The position numbers were made by a program, and so were the translations under genes. From positions 81,577 through 145,576 of the forward strand of contig JAIUNM010000007.1 in assembly GCA_020162035.1 (NCBI GenBank): a DNA stretch of 64,000 nt, given 5' to 3'. Under the pieces are notes generated by a model. That model ran no database searches. It was not told the DNA's origin and worked only from the letters and a program-made list of their open reading frames with translations. This stretch comes from Bacteroidota bacterium. Lineage in GTDB: Bacteria; Bacteroidota; Bacteroidia; B-17B0; Aurantibacillaceae. Positions 57,801-64,000 of the stretch are shown here, piece by piece; position 1 is the first letter of the stretch, and each line of letters begins with the position of its first letter.

Positions 57801-58507
57801 AACTTAGTGGGCAAAAAGATAAAATACAACACATAATTACTTTAATTGCCGAAGATTTTAAAAAAGCAGAGTTTGAAGAAAGCAAATTAATTGAATTTAT
57901 TAAAATTAAAATTGAAGAGAGTGACAATAAAGTATATAAACTTTTAAAACGTATTGAAGAGTTTAGAGAAGAACATGGTTTAGTTTATAACGAAGGCTTA
58001 TTTAATACCGATTTTGCAACTGGAACAAAACGCGAAATTAGTACGCGTGCAGTTAAATTGTTAGACCAATTAAGAACAGCAATTAAAGAACAAGAACAAG
58101 AAGAAATTCGTTTACAAGATTTATTTGAATTGAAATTCAACATTAAAGAAGGCATGAACGAAACCGGATGGACACACAAAATTGATAGTATAGGAAGTAC
58201 AGGAACTGATATTTTAGTTAAAGCCATTATTTACATTACATTATTACATGTATTTATAAAAGAAAGTAGCCATAGAAGTAGTAAAGATTTTAAAGTTCAT
58301 TGTATTATTGATGAAGTAGGGCAAATTAGTGCACATTATTTACGCGAATTATTAAAATTTGCTAAAAACCGAAACATTATGATGATTAATGGATTACCTA
58401 ATAAATCTGGTTTAGAAAGTCATTATAAATTCACCTATCAATTTAGAAGAGAAGAAAATAATAATGTTCGCATATTCCCAAGCATTGTTACAGAAGTTGA
58501 AGCATAA
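54824..58507 (+). CDS. SMC-like coiled-coil ATPase (MukB/MksB/JetC-like)
   Basis: A 1227-residue protein. The N-terminal head has Walker A FVGTNNFGKTS (residues 31-41). Residues about 240-900 are a long Glu/Lys-rich coiled coil with a break in the middle. The C-terminal head has a signature-like SIGSTGTDILVKAIIY and Walker B VHCIIDEVGQIS. It matches condensin-type ATPases that move or compact DNA, or clear plasmids in Wadjet. The LSGGQ is replaced by SIGSTGTD. The next gene overlaps its stop. Confidence 0.82.
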   Translation: MENVRILNRIVEINIANVKYADIELCGNTCFVGTNNFGKTSLQRAILFFYSANSRGLGIAQSQKSFEEHYFRYENSYLIYEIATEDKSFFVMVYRHNKLVFRFVDAPYNPDFFLNSEDEAMKIKEIISNLERRGIYISNQIDTFERYRNIIYGTETDKQLSKFHLLKGNEKYGNIPKSITNVFLSSKSSIDSRFIKDFIANSLTDQNSSIKLEQVERQLRQFNEKYTDIETYIKKETNQLIELIDKKYDQVQMLKGAQMELADKLGSSIRFAETQNEAIRESAKKKEEELETLTNEHEQQSEAIQEKQNDIREEIGFYDRTIREANKKLKEYKENNIEEAVEKHAEREKLQVELNIARREYESLTSNVSSIELKYSSLIEQLRNDKAAYINKINSKTSEIFNHYNELQLLQKNEFNKRDAELKQKRDEAISDVGAEVTAKQIEFNELKSEEKVIRNTRFYEQEIKALETELAELRAINYKNKSEKAIKQNMVQTIQREWEALELKIKTALNNKINQTNSEVVKLKTEIKEIENKLNVQHDAFYGYLEKNVKNWQENIGKVVNEKLLFRTDLAPEVKEQTASTLYGISLNLENVEIISKSIEEYQFEKNERLANIRDLEEGLNQFQTANNEEKMLAADRFGKQLGELKEDLKVLTYSLELADKREQKLQIELEDWKIKAGTEVEDSLSGNRQRLNIIEEELSILNKKKNNVLNDFNNQFDKLNAYNLERLTELKERQETEISELEVEKKNQVKEFENKEDELSKEKESNFKNKGVDAKQLKSVEGRLKELQDALKEIEQYAQIVNDYLKDKREKFDKLPDLIQKKEEFVKTNNDLSAQLEENTRKFNLKRMELNKAKRAFDEELIEFNNGIRFYTETFRESPVHNKYADIIERAEPKRTNFKIADLCTQMLKNDSHFNEEYGAFQRYINEFAGKFRLDNHFNFIIRTDATQGEYERFAQNLRSFINENKIELSIAETATQIGLVTDSIATKVKELSGQKDKIQHIITLIAEDFKKAEFEESKLIEFIKIKIEESDNKVYKLLKRIEEFREEHGLVYNEGLFNTDFATGTKREISTRAVKLLDQLRTAIKEQEQEEIRLQDLFELKFNIKEGMNETGWTHKIDSIGSTGTDILVKAIIYITLLHVFIKESSHRSSKDFKVHCIIDEVGQISAHYLRELLKFAKNRNIMMINGLPNKSGLESHYKFTYQFRREENNNVRIFPSIVTEVEA

Positions 58508-59285
58508 CTATTTAAAAAAACTAAGTGCTTTACTTTTTATTATTACGTTTTATTGTAATACAAAAACAGTTCATGGTCAAAATTTTATTCATGTTTTTGT
58601 TCCTTTATGCGATAATAAACATCAAGGTATTGTACCTGTTCCTTCTAAAATTGGTAATGGGCAAGATTTAAAAAACAATTTATATTGGGGCTGTGGATAT
58701 GGTGTAAAAATGTTTTTTAAAAACAAATCTAACCAATGGAAATTTTTAAAAAGTGTTTTAAACCCCAATATAAATGTTTTAGAACGCTGTATTTTTAAAC
58801 ACAATCTTACAAATACATATTTAATTGCTGATGCTTATGATGGGCAATTTATTAAAAATTGTACTGAAAATTTTTTAGAAGCCCTATGTGGCAAAAACAA
58901 AGATAGTCTTGCACTTGATAATAAGCTAATTTATTTTGGAGGTAATGCTCAGCTCTTATGCTACACAGGACATAATGGATTAATGGATTATAATTGCACA
59001 TCAACTTATAAAAGTGTAGATGCCAAAAAACGGAATTGTATTATTCTAGCTTGTTATTCAAAATCTTACTTTAGTTCTCACATCCAAAGTATTGGGGCAA
59101 TGCCATTAGTATGGAGCACGCATTTAATGAGCCCAGAAGCTTATACCCTAGAAGCTTCAATAAATGCTTGGTTAGCCAAAAAAACAAATATTGAAATAAG
59201 AGAAGAGGCTGCAAAAGCATATAGTAAATATCAAAAATCATGCAGTTTAAACTCTGCAAAAAAATTATTAGTTACTGGTTTTTAA
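58497..59285 (+). CDS. Exported protein with caspase-like (clan CD) His/Cys dyad
   Basis: About 262 residues from the TTG at 58497, chosen because it gives a compact signal peptide (KHNYLKKLSALLFIITFYC ... VHGQ); a longer frame starts at 58464. The mature protein has CYTGHNGLMDYN (His about residue 159) and IILACYSKSYF (Cys about 186), the H-G-type then A-C order of clan CD peptidases. I do not know the family; the proteolytic role is inferred from these motifs. It overlaps the SMC-like gene by 11 nt. Confidence 0.65.
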   Translation: MKHNYLKKLSALLFIITFYCNTKTVHGQNFIHVFVPLCDNKHQGIVPVPSKIGNGQDLKNNLYWGCGYGVKMFFKNKSNQWKFLKSVLNPNINVLERCIFKHNLTNTYLIADAYDGQFIKNCTENFLEALCGKNKDSLALDNKLIYFGGNAQLLCYTGHNGLMDYNCTSTYKSVDAKKRNCIILACYSKSYFSSHIQSIGAMPLVWSTHLMSPEAYTLEASINAWLAKKTNIEIREEAAKAYSKYQKSCSLNSAKKLLVTGF

Positions 59286-60046
59286 TGAAAGCTAAAATAT
59301 TTTATATAAAATTTTTATTTTGTTTTTTCACTTTAATAAAAGCACAAAATAATAGACTATACAATTATAACCAAATTGGTTGGTATAATTATTTTGGAAC
59401 TTTTAAATTACACAATAAAATATCTTTACATACAGAATATCAATTTAGAAGAACAAATTTTATTACTAATTGGCAACAAGGTTTATTAAGAGTTGGCTTA
59501 AATTATCAAATTCATCAATCTACTCAAATACGAATTGGTTATGGTAACATTGAAACTTTTTCGTATGGTAAAATTCCTATAAATAAATTTGGTAAAACAT
59601 TTACCGAAAACCGATCATTTGTTGTTGTTACTACTAATCATAATATAAATAAACTTGAAATAAGCCACAGATATATGTTAGAACAAAGATGGCTTGGTCA
59701 ATTTAAAGATTCAGCGGCAAAACATGAAGATTATTTTTCATATTCAAATAGGGTTAGATATCAAATTAGACTGCAAATTCCTTTAAATAAGACAGATAGC
59801 TTAAATCAAAAACAATTTTATATTGCTACTTATAACGAACTTTTTGTCGGTTTTGGTAAAAATGTAGTAGAAAGTGTTTTTGATCAAAATAGAATAGGAG
59901 CTTTAATTGGCTATAGAATAAATAAACATATTAAATTTGAATTAGGTTATTTAAATCAATTGGTTCATTTAAATCGAAGAGTAAACAATAAAAATATATT
60001 TCAAAGTAATCAAGGTGTAATTTTAAATTTGAATTTTAATTATTAA
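59285..60046 (+). CDS. DUF2490 family outer-membrane protein
   Basis: About 253 residues from the ATG at 59285, which overlaps the preceding TAA as TAATG and starts a good signal peptide (KAKIFYIKFLFCFFTLIKAQ). The mature part shows alternating strands (ISLHTEYQFRRTNF, GLNYQIHQSTQIRIGYGNIE, GYRINKHIKFELGYLNQ) and a C-terminal aromatic residue, as in DUF2490 barrel proteins. The function is unknown. It is coupled to the caspase-like gene. Confidence 0.82.
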   Translation: MKAKIFYIKFLFCFFTLIKAQNNRLYNYNQIGWYNYFGTFKLHNKISLHTEYQFRRTNFITNWQQGLLRVGLNYQIHQSTQIRIGYGNIETFSYGKIPINKFGKTFTENRSFVVVTTNHNINKLEISHRYMLEQRWLGQFKDSAAKHEDYFSYSNRVRYQIRLQIPLNKTDSLNQKQFYIATYNELFVGFGKNVVESVFDQNRIGALIGYRINKHIKFELGYLNQLVHLNRRVNNKNIFQSNQGVILNLNFNY

Positions 60047-60049
60047 TAC

Positions 60050-60823
60050 ATGTATCTAAAAAAAATATTAATCGTATTTATATCCCTTAATTCAGTTTTT
60101 ATTTTAAAAGCTCAAAAAACAAATACTACAGTTATTAACGATTTTGTTGTTACCCTTCATGAAGAAACAGTAAATAAAATTTTATTAGCATTGGGTGATA
60201 TTAGTGGTACTAACGATTACGAAGTGATGTTAATTAAAGGTAAATACCATTGGACAATTAGAAATTCTAAAATTTCAATTAGACCCGATAGTAGTAATTT
60301 TTATTGCGATGCGCTTGTTAAATGTGGTCCTTTTGATTATAAAACACAAGTAATTGGAGATGTAAAGATAAGTTATGACCACATAAAAAATTTAATAAAT
60401 ATAAAAATTACGCGTGCTATTTTTGAATTATATACAATGGTTTTTAATAAAAAAGTTCACATTAAAGATATTCATTTAGAAGATTATTTTAAAGAACCTT
60501 TTACGTTTGAAGGCCCTCAAACAATGGAAACAAGTATGGATTTTACAATGCCTGATAGTACAATTAAAAAAATTTACATTAAGCCAACCGATTGTAGAAT
60601 GGACGTGCGTTGGAAAGAAATTTGTACAAGTTGCGAAATGATGGTTAGTGATAAACCATTTAAACCAACTAAAATTATTTTACCTGTTGATGCCACTAAA
60701 ACTGGCACAACAACATCGGTTAAAACTTCAACAGTAAAAACAAATTCAACTTCAACAGTAAGTCCTAAAACTGGAACTGTTAATTCTAATAGCTCTTCAA
60801 CACTAACACCAAAGCCTAAATAG
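60050..60823 (+). CDS. Exported protein, Thr/Ser-rich tail
   Basis: A 257-residue protein with signal peptide YLKKILIVFISLNSVFILKAQ. The core (residues about 25-205) is mixed alpha/beta with TRAIFELYTMVFNKKVHIKDIHLED and two late cysteine pairs (DCRMDVRW, CTSCEMM). The last 45 residues are low-complexity Thr/Ser/Lys. I do not recognise a family. It lies 3 nt after the DUF2490 gene and is the last of the run. Confidence 0.72.
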   Translation: MYLKKILIVFISLNSVFILKAQKTNTTVINDFVVTLHEETVNKILLALGDISGTNDYEVMLIKGKYHWTIRNSKISIRPDSSNFYCDALVKCGPFDYKTQVIGDVKISYDHIKNLINIKITRAIFELYTMVFNKKVHIKDIHLEDYFKEPFTFEGPQTMETSMDFTMPDSTIKKIYIKPTDCRMDVRWKEICTSCEMMVSDKPFKPTKIILPVDATKTGTTTSVKTSTVKTNSTSTVSPKTGTVNSNSSSTLTPKPK

Positions 60824-60930
60824 TCGTGTCTCAAAAAGACTGGAAGTACTTACGCAAGAATACTTTTTATATTTTAAGGCAATTTAAAAATGCCTAAAAA
60901 GTAATGTTTCTTTTAAATTATTGGCATTTT

Positions 60931-61140
60931 TTAATTACACATAATTTTTAAATCTTTATAATAATTGAGGCAGTAATTAAATGACCTTTGAAAAATAACG
61001 TAGTAAAACAAATTTTTTCTTTTAGCGGTTGGCTTAATAAGCACACGCAAAAGCCAGTGTAGATTTGTGCGCAAGCGCGACTCGTGTGCGCGGGAAAATA
61101 AAAATTTTGTTTTCAAGTTATTTTTCAGAAGTCTTGATTT
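60931..61140. repeat. GC-richer intergenic repeat block
   Basis: In a 397-base gene-free spacer (60824-61220), bases 61025-61097 are far more GC-rich than the surroundings (gtgcgcaagcgcgactcgtg). They include the inverted pair GGCTT / AAGCC (61029-61033, 61049-61053). A minus-strand frame through it (61 codons, with LHWLLRVLIKPTAKR) looks like a translated repeat and not a gene. Confidence 0.45.
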
Positions 61141-61174
61141 TTTGGTTCTTTTGTATCAAGACAAAAGAACAAAG
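61133..61174 (+). repeat. Interspersed intergenic repeat, copy 2
   Basis: Starts cttgattttttggttctttt and contains perfect 10-bp arms gttcttttgt / acaaaagaac (61145-61154, 61161-61170) with a 6-nt loop. It aligns with copy 1 (38705-38751, minus). The hairpin may also end transcription of the upstream operon. Confidence 0.6.
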
Positions 61175-61220
61175 ATATTTTTAAAATATACTTTTTGAAG
61201 GACGACTAATTAACCTAAAA

Positions 61221-61820
61221 CTATTTTTTAGTTTTAGCCCATACTTTATATTCATTTTGTTGTTCGTTGTTAAAAGGTGCGGGTCTTCGTAAAGGCTCAC
61301 ATGCTTTTAAAGTATCAAAACATTCTTTTGGTAATTGTTGGTAAAGCTGGGTCCCTTTTGTTTTCCATGCTATCATTTCATCTGAAACTTCTTTTACTGC
61401 TTTTGCAGGATTACCAACAATAATTTTTCGATTATCAAATTTAGTTTCGGCAGGCACAAAACTTAATGCGCCAACTATACACTCATCTCCAATTTCAACA
61501 TTATCCATAACCACACTATTCATACCAATTAAACAATTTTTACCTAAAATTGCTCCATGTATTACAGCCCCATGCCCAACATGAGCCCCACTTTTTAATA
61601 TAACAGTAGTACCAGGAAACATGTGTATAGTACAATTTTCTTGAACATTACAACCATCTTCTATAATTATTTTCCCCCAATCTCCTCTAATTGCAGCGCC
61701 TGGGCCAATATACACATTAGCACCAATAACAACATTGCCTGTAACAGTTGCATTTGGATGAATAAAAGAACTAGAATCAATTACAGGTTTATATCCATTA
61801 AATTCGAAAATATTTGCCAT
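61221..61820 (-). CDS. PaaY-like hexapeptide protein (gamma-carbonic anhydrase fold)
   Basis: A 199-residue left-handed beta-helix: HPNATVTGNVVIGANVYIGPG, RGDWGKIIIEDGCNVQENCTIH, and the metal-binding histidines around GAHVGHGAVIHGAILG. The C-terminal CEPLRRPAP segment and the length match PaaY, a thioesterase or carbonic-anhydrase-like protein of phenylacetate catabolism. No other paa genes are in the window, so its role may be general. Confidence 0.87.
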   Translation of the reverse strand: MANIFEFNGYKPVIDSSSFIHPNATVTGNVVIGANVYIGPGAAIRGDWGKIIIEDGCNVQENCTIHMFPGTTVILKSGAHVGHGAVIHGAILGKNCLIGMNSVVMDNVEIGDECIVGALSFVPAETKFDNRKIIVGNPAKAVKEVSDEMIAWKTKGTQLYQQLPKECFDTLKACEPLRRPAPFNNEQQNEYKVWAKTKK

Positions 61821-61935
61821 AAAAAAACTTAAAATCGTTTAAAGATAAATATTCATAAATTAAATTCACAATTCAATTATACTGTTAAATTTCAATCAGT
61901 TATAAACAATTTAAAAAATATTAAAATGTTGGCCT

Positions 61936-61943
61936 TATATTTG
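61936..61943 (+). promoter_or_regulatory. Putative -7 element TATATTTG for purH
   Basis: Exact TAnnTTTG match 19 nt before the purH ATG. The -33 element is not clear. Confidence 0.55.
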
Positions 61944-61962
61944 CCCCTTAATTTTTTACAAA

Positions 61963-63489
61963 ATGAATCAGCTAAAAACAATAAAAAGCGCTTTAATATC
62001 TGTTTACTATAAAGATAATTTAGAACCAATTATTAAAAACTTAAACAAACTTGGCGTTAAAATTTATAGTACAGGTGGAACATTAACTTTTATTGAAAAA
62101 TTAGGCATACCTGTTACTGCAGTTGATAGCGTTACTAATTATCCTGAAATTTTTGGTGGAAGAGTAAAAACTTTACATCCCGCAATTTTTGGCGGAATAT
62201 TAAACAGAAGAGATAACGAACAGGATGTTAAAGAAAAAGCACAACATAAAATAGAGGATATTGATTTAGTAATTGTTGATTTATATCCATTTGAAGAAAC
62301 TGTAGCCTCTACAAATAATGAAACCGATATAATTGAAAAAATAGATATTGGAGGAATATCTTTAATTCGTGCGGCTGCAAAAAATTTTAAAGATGTTGTA
62401 ATTGTTTCGAGTAGAAATGAATATGGAATGCTAAATAATTTATTAGAAACAAAAAATGGAAGCTCTAGCATAAACGATAGAAAGTTATTTGCCGCTAAAG
62501 CCTTTGCTACATCTAGCCATTACGACACAGCCATTTTTAATTATTTTAATAGAACAGAACAACTTTTACAATTTAAACAAAGTATAACCTCAGCACAAGT
62601 ACTAAGATATGGTGAAAACCCGCATCAAAAAGGAATTTTTTATGGCAATTTAGATGCTTTATTTACAAAATTAAATGGAAAAGAATTATCGTACAATAAT
62701 TTATTAGATGTTGATGCTGCCGTTAATTTAATTGCTGATTTTACTGAACCAACTTTTGCTATTTTAAAACACAACAATGCATGTGGTGTTGCAAGCAGAG
62801 ATAACATTTACCAAGCTTATATTGACGCATTAGCAGCTGATCCTGTAAGTGCATTTGGTGGAATTTTAATTGGAAATAAAAATATAGATTTAAAAACAGC
62901 AACAGAAATAAATAAACTTTTTTGCGAAGTTGTAATTGCACCAAGTTATGATGCTGATGCTTTAGAACTTTTAAAATCAAAACCTAATAGAATTATTTTA
63001 ATTCAAAATAAAATTAATTTTAGTAACACTACATTTAGAACATTACTTAATGGAGTAATTGAACAAGATAAAGATTTAAAAACAGAACAAGAAAGTGATT
63101 TAAAAACTGTAACAAACACCTCGCCTACTCCTTCGGAAACAAAAGACTTATTATTTGCAAACAAATTGGTTAAACATACAAAATCTAACACAATTGTTTT
63201 TGCTAAAAACGGACAATTATTAGCAAGTGGAACAGGCCAAACCAGTAGAGTTGATGCGTTAAAACAAGCCATTACAAAAGCTCAAAGTTTTGGTTTTGAT
63301 TTAAAAGGTGCTGTTATGGCAAGTGATGCTTTTTTCCCATTTGCGGATTGTGTTGAACTAGCCAATAATGCTGGAATTACTGCGGTAATACAACCTGGAG
63401 GAAGCATAAAAGATAAAGACAGCATAGATTATTGTAATGCCAATGGTATGAGTATGGTATTTACTGGTACTCGCCATTTTAAACATTAA
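61963..63489 (+). CDS. purH: Bifunctional AICAR formyltransferase/IMP cyclohydrolase
   Basis: Catalyses the last two steps of purine synthesis to IMP. The 508-residue protein has the N-terminal IMP cyclohydrolase (MGS-like) domain (KIYSTGGTLTFI, RVKTLHPAIFGGILNRRD) and the C-terminal transformylase domain (RYGENPHQKG, KHNNACGVAS, DPVSAFGGILIGN, and late ASDAFFPFADCVELA). The length is normal. Confidence 0.96.
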   Translation: MNQLKTIKSALISVYYKDNLEPIIKNLNKLGVKIYSTGGTLTFIEKLGIPVTAVDSVTNYPEIFGGRVKTLHPAIFGGILNRRDNEQDVKEKAQHKIEDIDLVIVDLYPFEETVASTNNETDIIEKIDIGGISLIRAAAKNFKDVVIVSSRNEYGMLNNLLETKNGSSSINDRKLFAAKAFATSSHYDTAIFNYFNRTEQLLQFKQSITSAQVLRYGENPHQKGIFYGNLDALFTKLNGKELSYNNLLDVDAAVNLIADFTEPTFAILKHNNACGVASRDNIYQAYIDALAADPVSAFGGILIGNKNIDLKTATEINKLFCEVVIAPSYDADALELLKSKPNRIILIQNKINFSNTTFRTLLNGVIEQDKDLKTEQESDLKTVTNTSPTPSETKDLLFANKLVKHTKSNTIVFAKNGQLLASGTGQTSRVDALKQAITKAQSFGFDLKGAVMASDAFFPFADCVELANNAGITAVIQPGGSIKDKDSIDYCNANGMSMVFTGTRHFKH

Positions 63490-63491
63490 AT

Positions 63492-63523
63492 TTTGGTAGA
63501 AATAAATTATTTTGTTATTTTTG
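63492..63523 (+). promoter_or_regulatory. Consensus promoter for tRNA-His
   Basis: TTTG (63492-63495), a 20-nt spacer and TATTTTTG (63516-63523), both exact matches to the Bacteroidota consensus, about 11 nt before the tRNA. Confidence 0.8.
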
Positions 63524-63534
63524 CACTCCCAAAT

Positions 63535-63609
63535 GGTAGGTATAGCTCAGTTGGTTAGAGCATCAGATTGTGGTTCTGAGGGTCGTGGGTTCGAATCCCA
63601 TTACTTACC
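63535..63609 (+). tRNA. tRNA-His (anticodon GTG)
   Basis: Full cloverleaf. The acceptor stem is gtaggta/tacttac with one G-U pair; base 63535 is the extra 5' G (G-1) of histidine tRNAs, facing C73 at 63609. The D stem is gctc/gagc, the anticodon stem tcaga/tctga with GTG at 63570-63572, and the T stem gtggg/cccat. CCA is not encoded. Confidence 0.97.
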
Positions 63610-63611
63610 CT

Positions 63612-63642
63612 AAAAGTCTTTGAAAATTCAAGGACTTTTTTT
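63612..63642 (+). terminator. Terminator after tRNA-His
   Basis: Stem aaagtctttga / tcaaggacttt (one G-U pair) with a short A/T loop, followed by a T run. Confidence 0.85.
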
Positions 63643-63724
63643 ATATACTCCTGGATATCAGAAAGTAACTATTCTAATCGTTACAAAAAAGTTGCAACAT
63701 TAAAATGGAGTTACTACCTTTAGG

Positions 63725-63800
63725 TGGACACAAAAGTTAAGAATATCTGCGCTAACTTTACAAGATGAAAGAAGTAAACAGCCATTACAGTTTGGAATTC
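63725..63800 (+). mobile_element. Remnant of an insertion-sequence left end (IS3-like)
   Basis: TGGACACAAAAGTTAAG looks like an IS3-family terminal repeat. A frame from the ATG at 63765 begins KEVNSHYSLEF, like the start of an IS3-type OrfA, and then runs into unrelated sequence and stops at 63845. The rest of the element is missing. Confidence 0.45.
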
Positions 63801-63894
63801 TACTACAAAGGAATTACCAAACGGAGTTTATACACTGCAAATTAAAACAGAATATGGAACCTTAAACAAAAAAATAGTAATTGAACGATTATAA
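63796..63894 (+). pseudogene. 3' remnant of a T9SS type A cargo gene
   Basis: The frame ending at 63894 reads NSTTKELPNGVYTLQIKTEY followed by GTLNKKIVIERL, a textbook T9SS type A C-terminal end. It has no start and an in-frame stop at 63775, so the upstream part is gone. The junction with the IS end lies near 63800. Confidence 0.7.
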
Positions 63895-64000
63895 GTACGA
63901 GTATATATTTACCAATTACACTAGGCGGCTACATAAGTGCGACCTTGAAATATTTTGTTAGTGAAATAAGCGAAGCCAAAAGGAGTTTTGCCTGTGCAAA
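63895..64000. other. Spacer at the window end
   Basis: The last 106 bases hold no supported gene, hairpin or promoter. Confidence 0.6.

Noticed and set aside
52382..60823. Calling the whole region a complete Wadjet defence system
   Set aside because: No JetD-type nuclease is found among the neighbours, and the exported genes do not belong to Wadjet; only the condensin-like core can be supported.
60931..61116. Minus-strand open frame of 61 codons with RAHESRLRTNLHWLL
   Set aside because: It runs through the GC-richer repeat block and has the look of a translated dispersed repeat; no start context and no conserved neighbour.

Overview
The window is 64 kb of an AT-rich genome from the phylum Bacteroidota, most likely a Flavobacteriia-like or related gliding lineage. 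The signs are type IX secretion (T9SS) sorting domains of both kinds, promoters of the Bacteroidota form TTTG-N17-20-TAnnTTTG, a general lack of Shine-Dalgarno sites, DUF4270 and DUF5522 proteins, and the gene order ileS - dksA-like - lspA. I assign no genus. The only RNA gene I see is one tRNA-His; there is no rRNA operon and no CRISPR array.

Layout. Positions 1-4.7 kb hold two T9SS cargo proteins around queG, a dicluster ferredoxin and a LuxC-like acyl-CoA reductase. From 4.7 to 15.8 kb a minus-strand block carries hemH, lspA, a DksA-like protein with a histone-like extension, ileS, a 3-hydroxyacyl-CoA dehydrogenase, a phosphodiesterase and a patatin with an outer-membrane barrel. From 15.9 to 19.4 kb on the plus strand lie an OppB-type permease, tpiA and two related exported proteins.

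From 19.5 to 38.7 kb a minus-strand surface-polysaccharide locus contains wzc, wza, an initiating sugar transferase, a formyltransferase, deacetylase, an amidotransferase/PP-loop fusion, a DUF354 protein, a WbpG-like PP-loop enzyme, two glycosyltransferases, an AsnB-like enzyme, a Wzy candidate, an FkbM methyltransferase, a hexapeptide acetyltransferase, a Wzx flippase and a UDP-sugar 4-epimerase. Behind the epimerase lies the 3' scar of a second epimerase next to a hairpin repeat, which suggests past exchange at the locus edge. Together these genes would build, modify, flip, polymerise and export a Wzx/Wzy-type polysaccharide carrying N-formyl and amide or amidine groups.

From 39 to 52 kb are mostly housekeeping and envelope genes: 3-hydroxyanthranilate dioxygenase, a histidine kinase, AsmA, a redoxin, DUF5522, a DUF7033-type deacetylase, DUF4270, a GlgA-type protein, panC, a TetR regulator with a regular operator array, tatD and prmA.

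From 52.4 to 60.8 kb is the most unusual region. A three-gene SMC/condensin-like module (kleisin, KITE and coiled-coil ATPase; MukBEF/MksBEF/Wadjet type) is interrupted by a GxxExxY gene bounded by 30-nt inverted repeats. It runs by overlapping stops and starts into three exported proteins, one with a caspase-like His/Cys dyad. No JetD-type nuclease is present. The window ends with a repeat-rich spacer, a PaaY-like protein, purH, tRNA-His, and a scar joining an IS end to the tail of a T9SS cargo gene.
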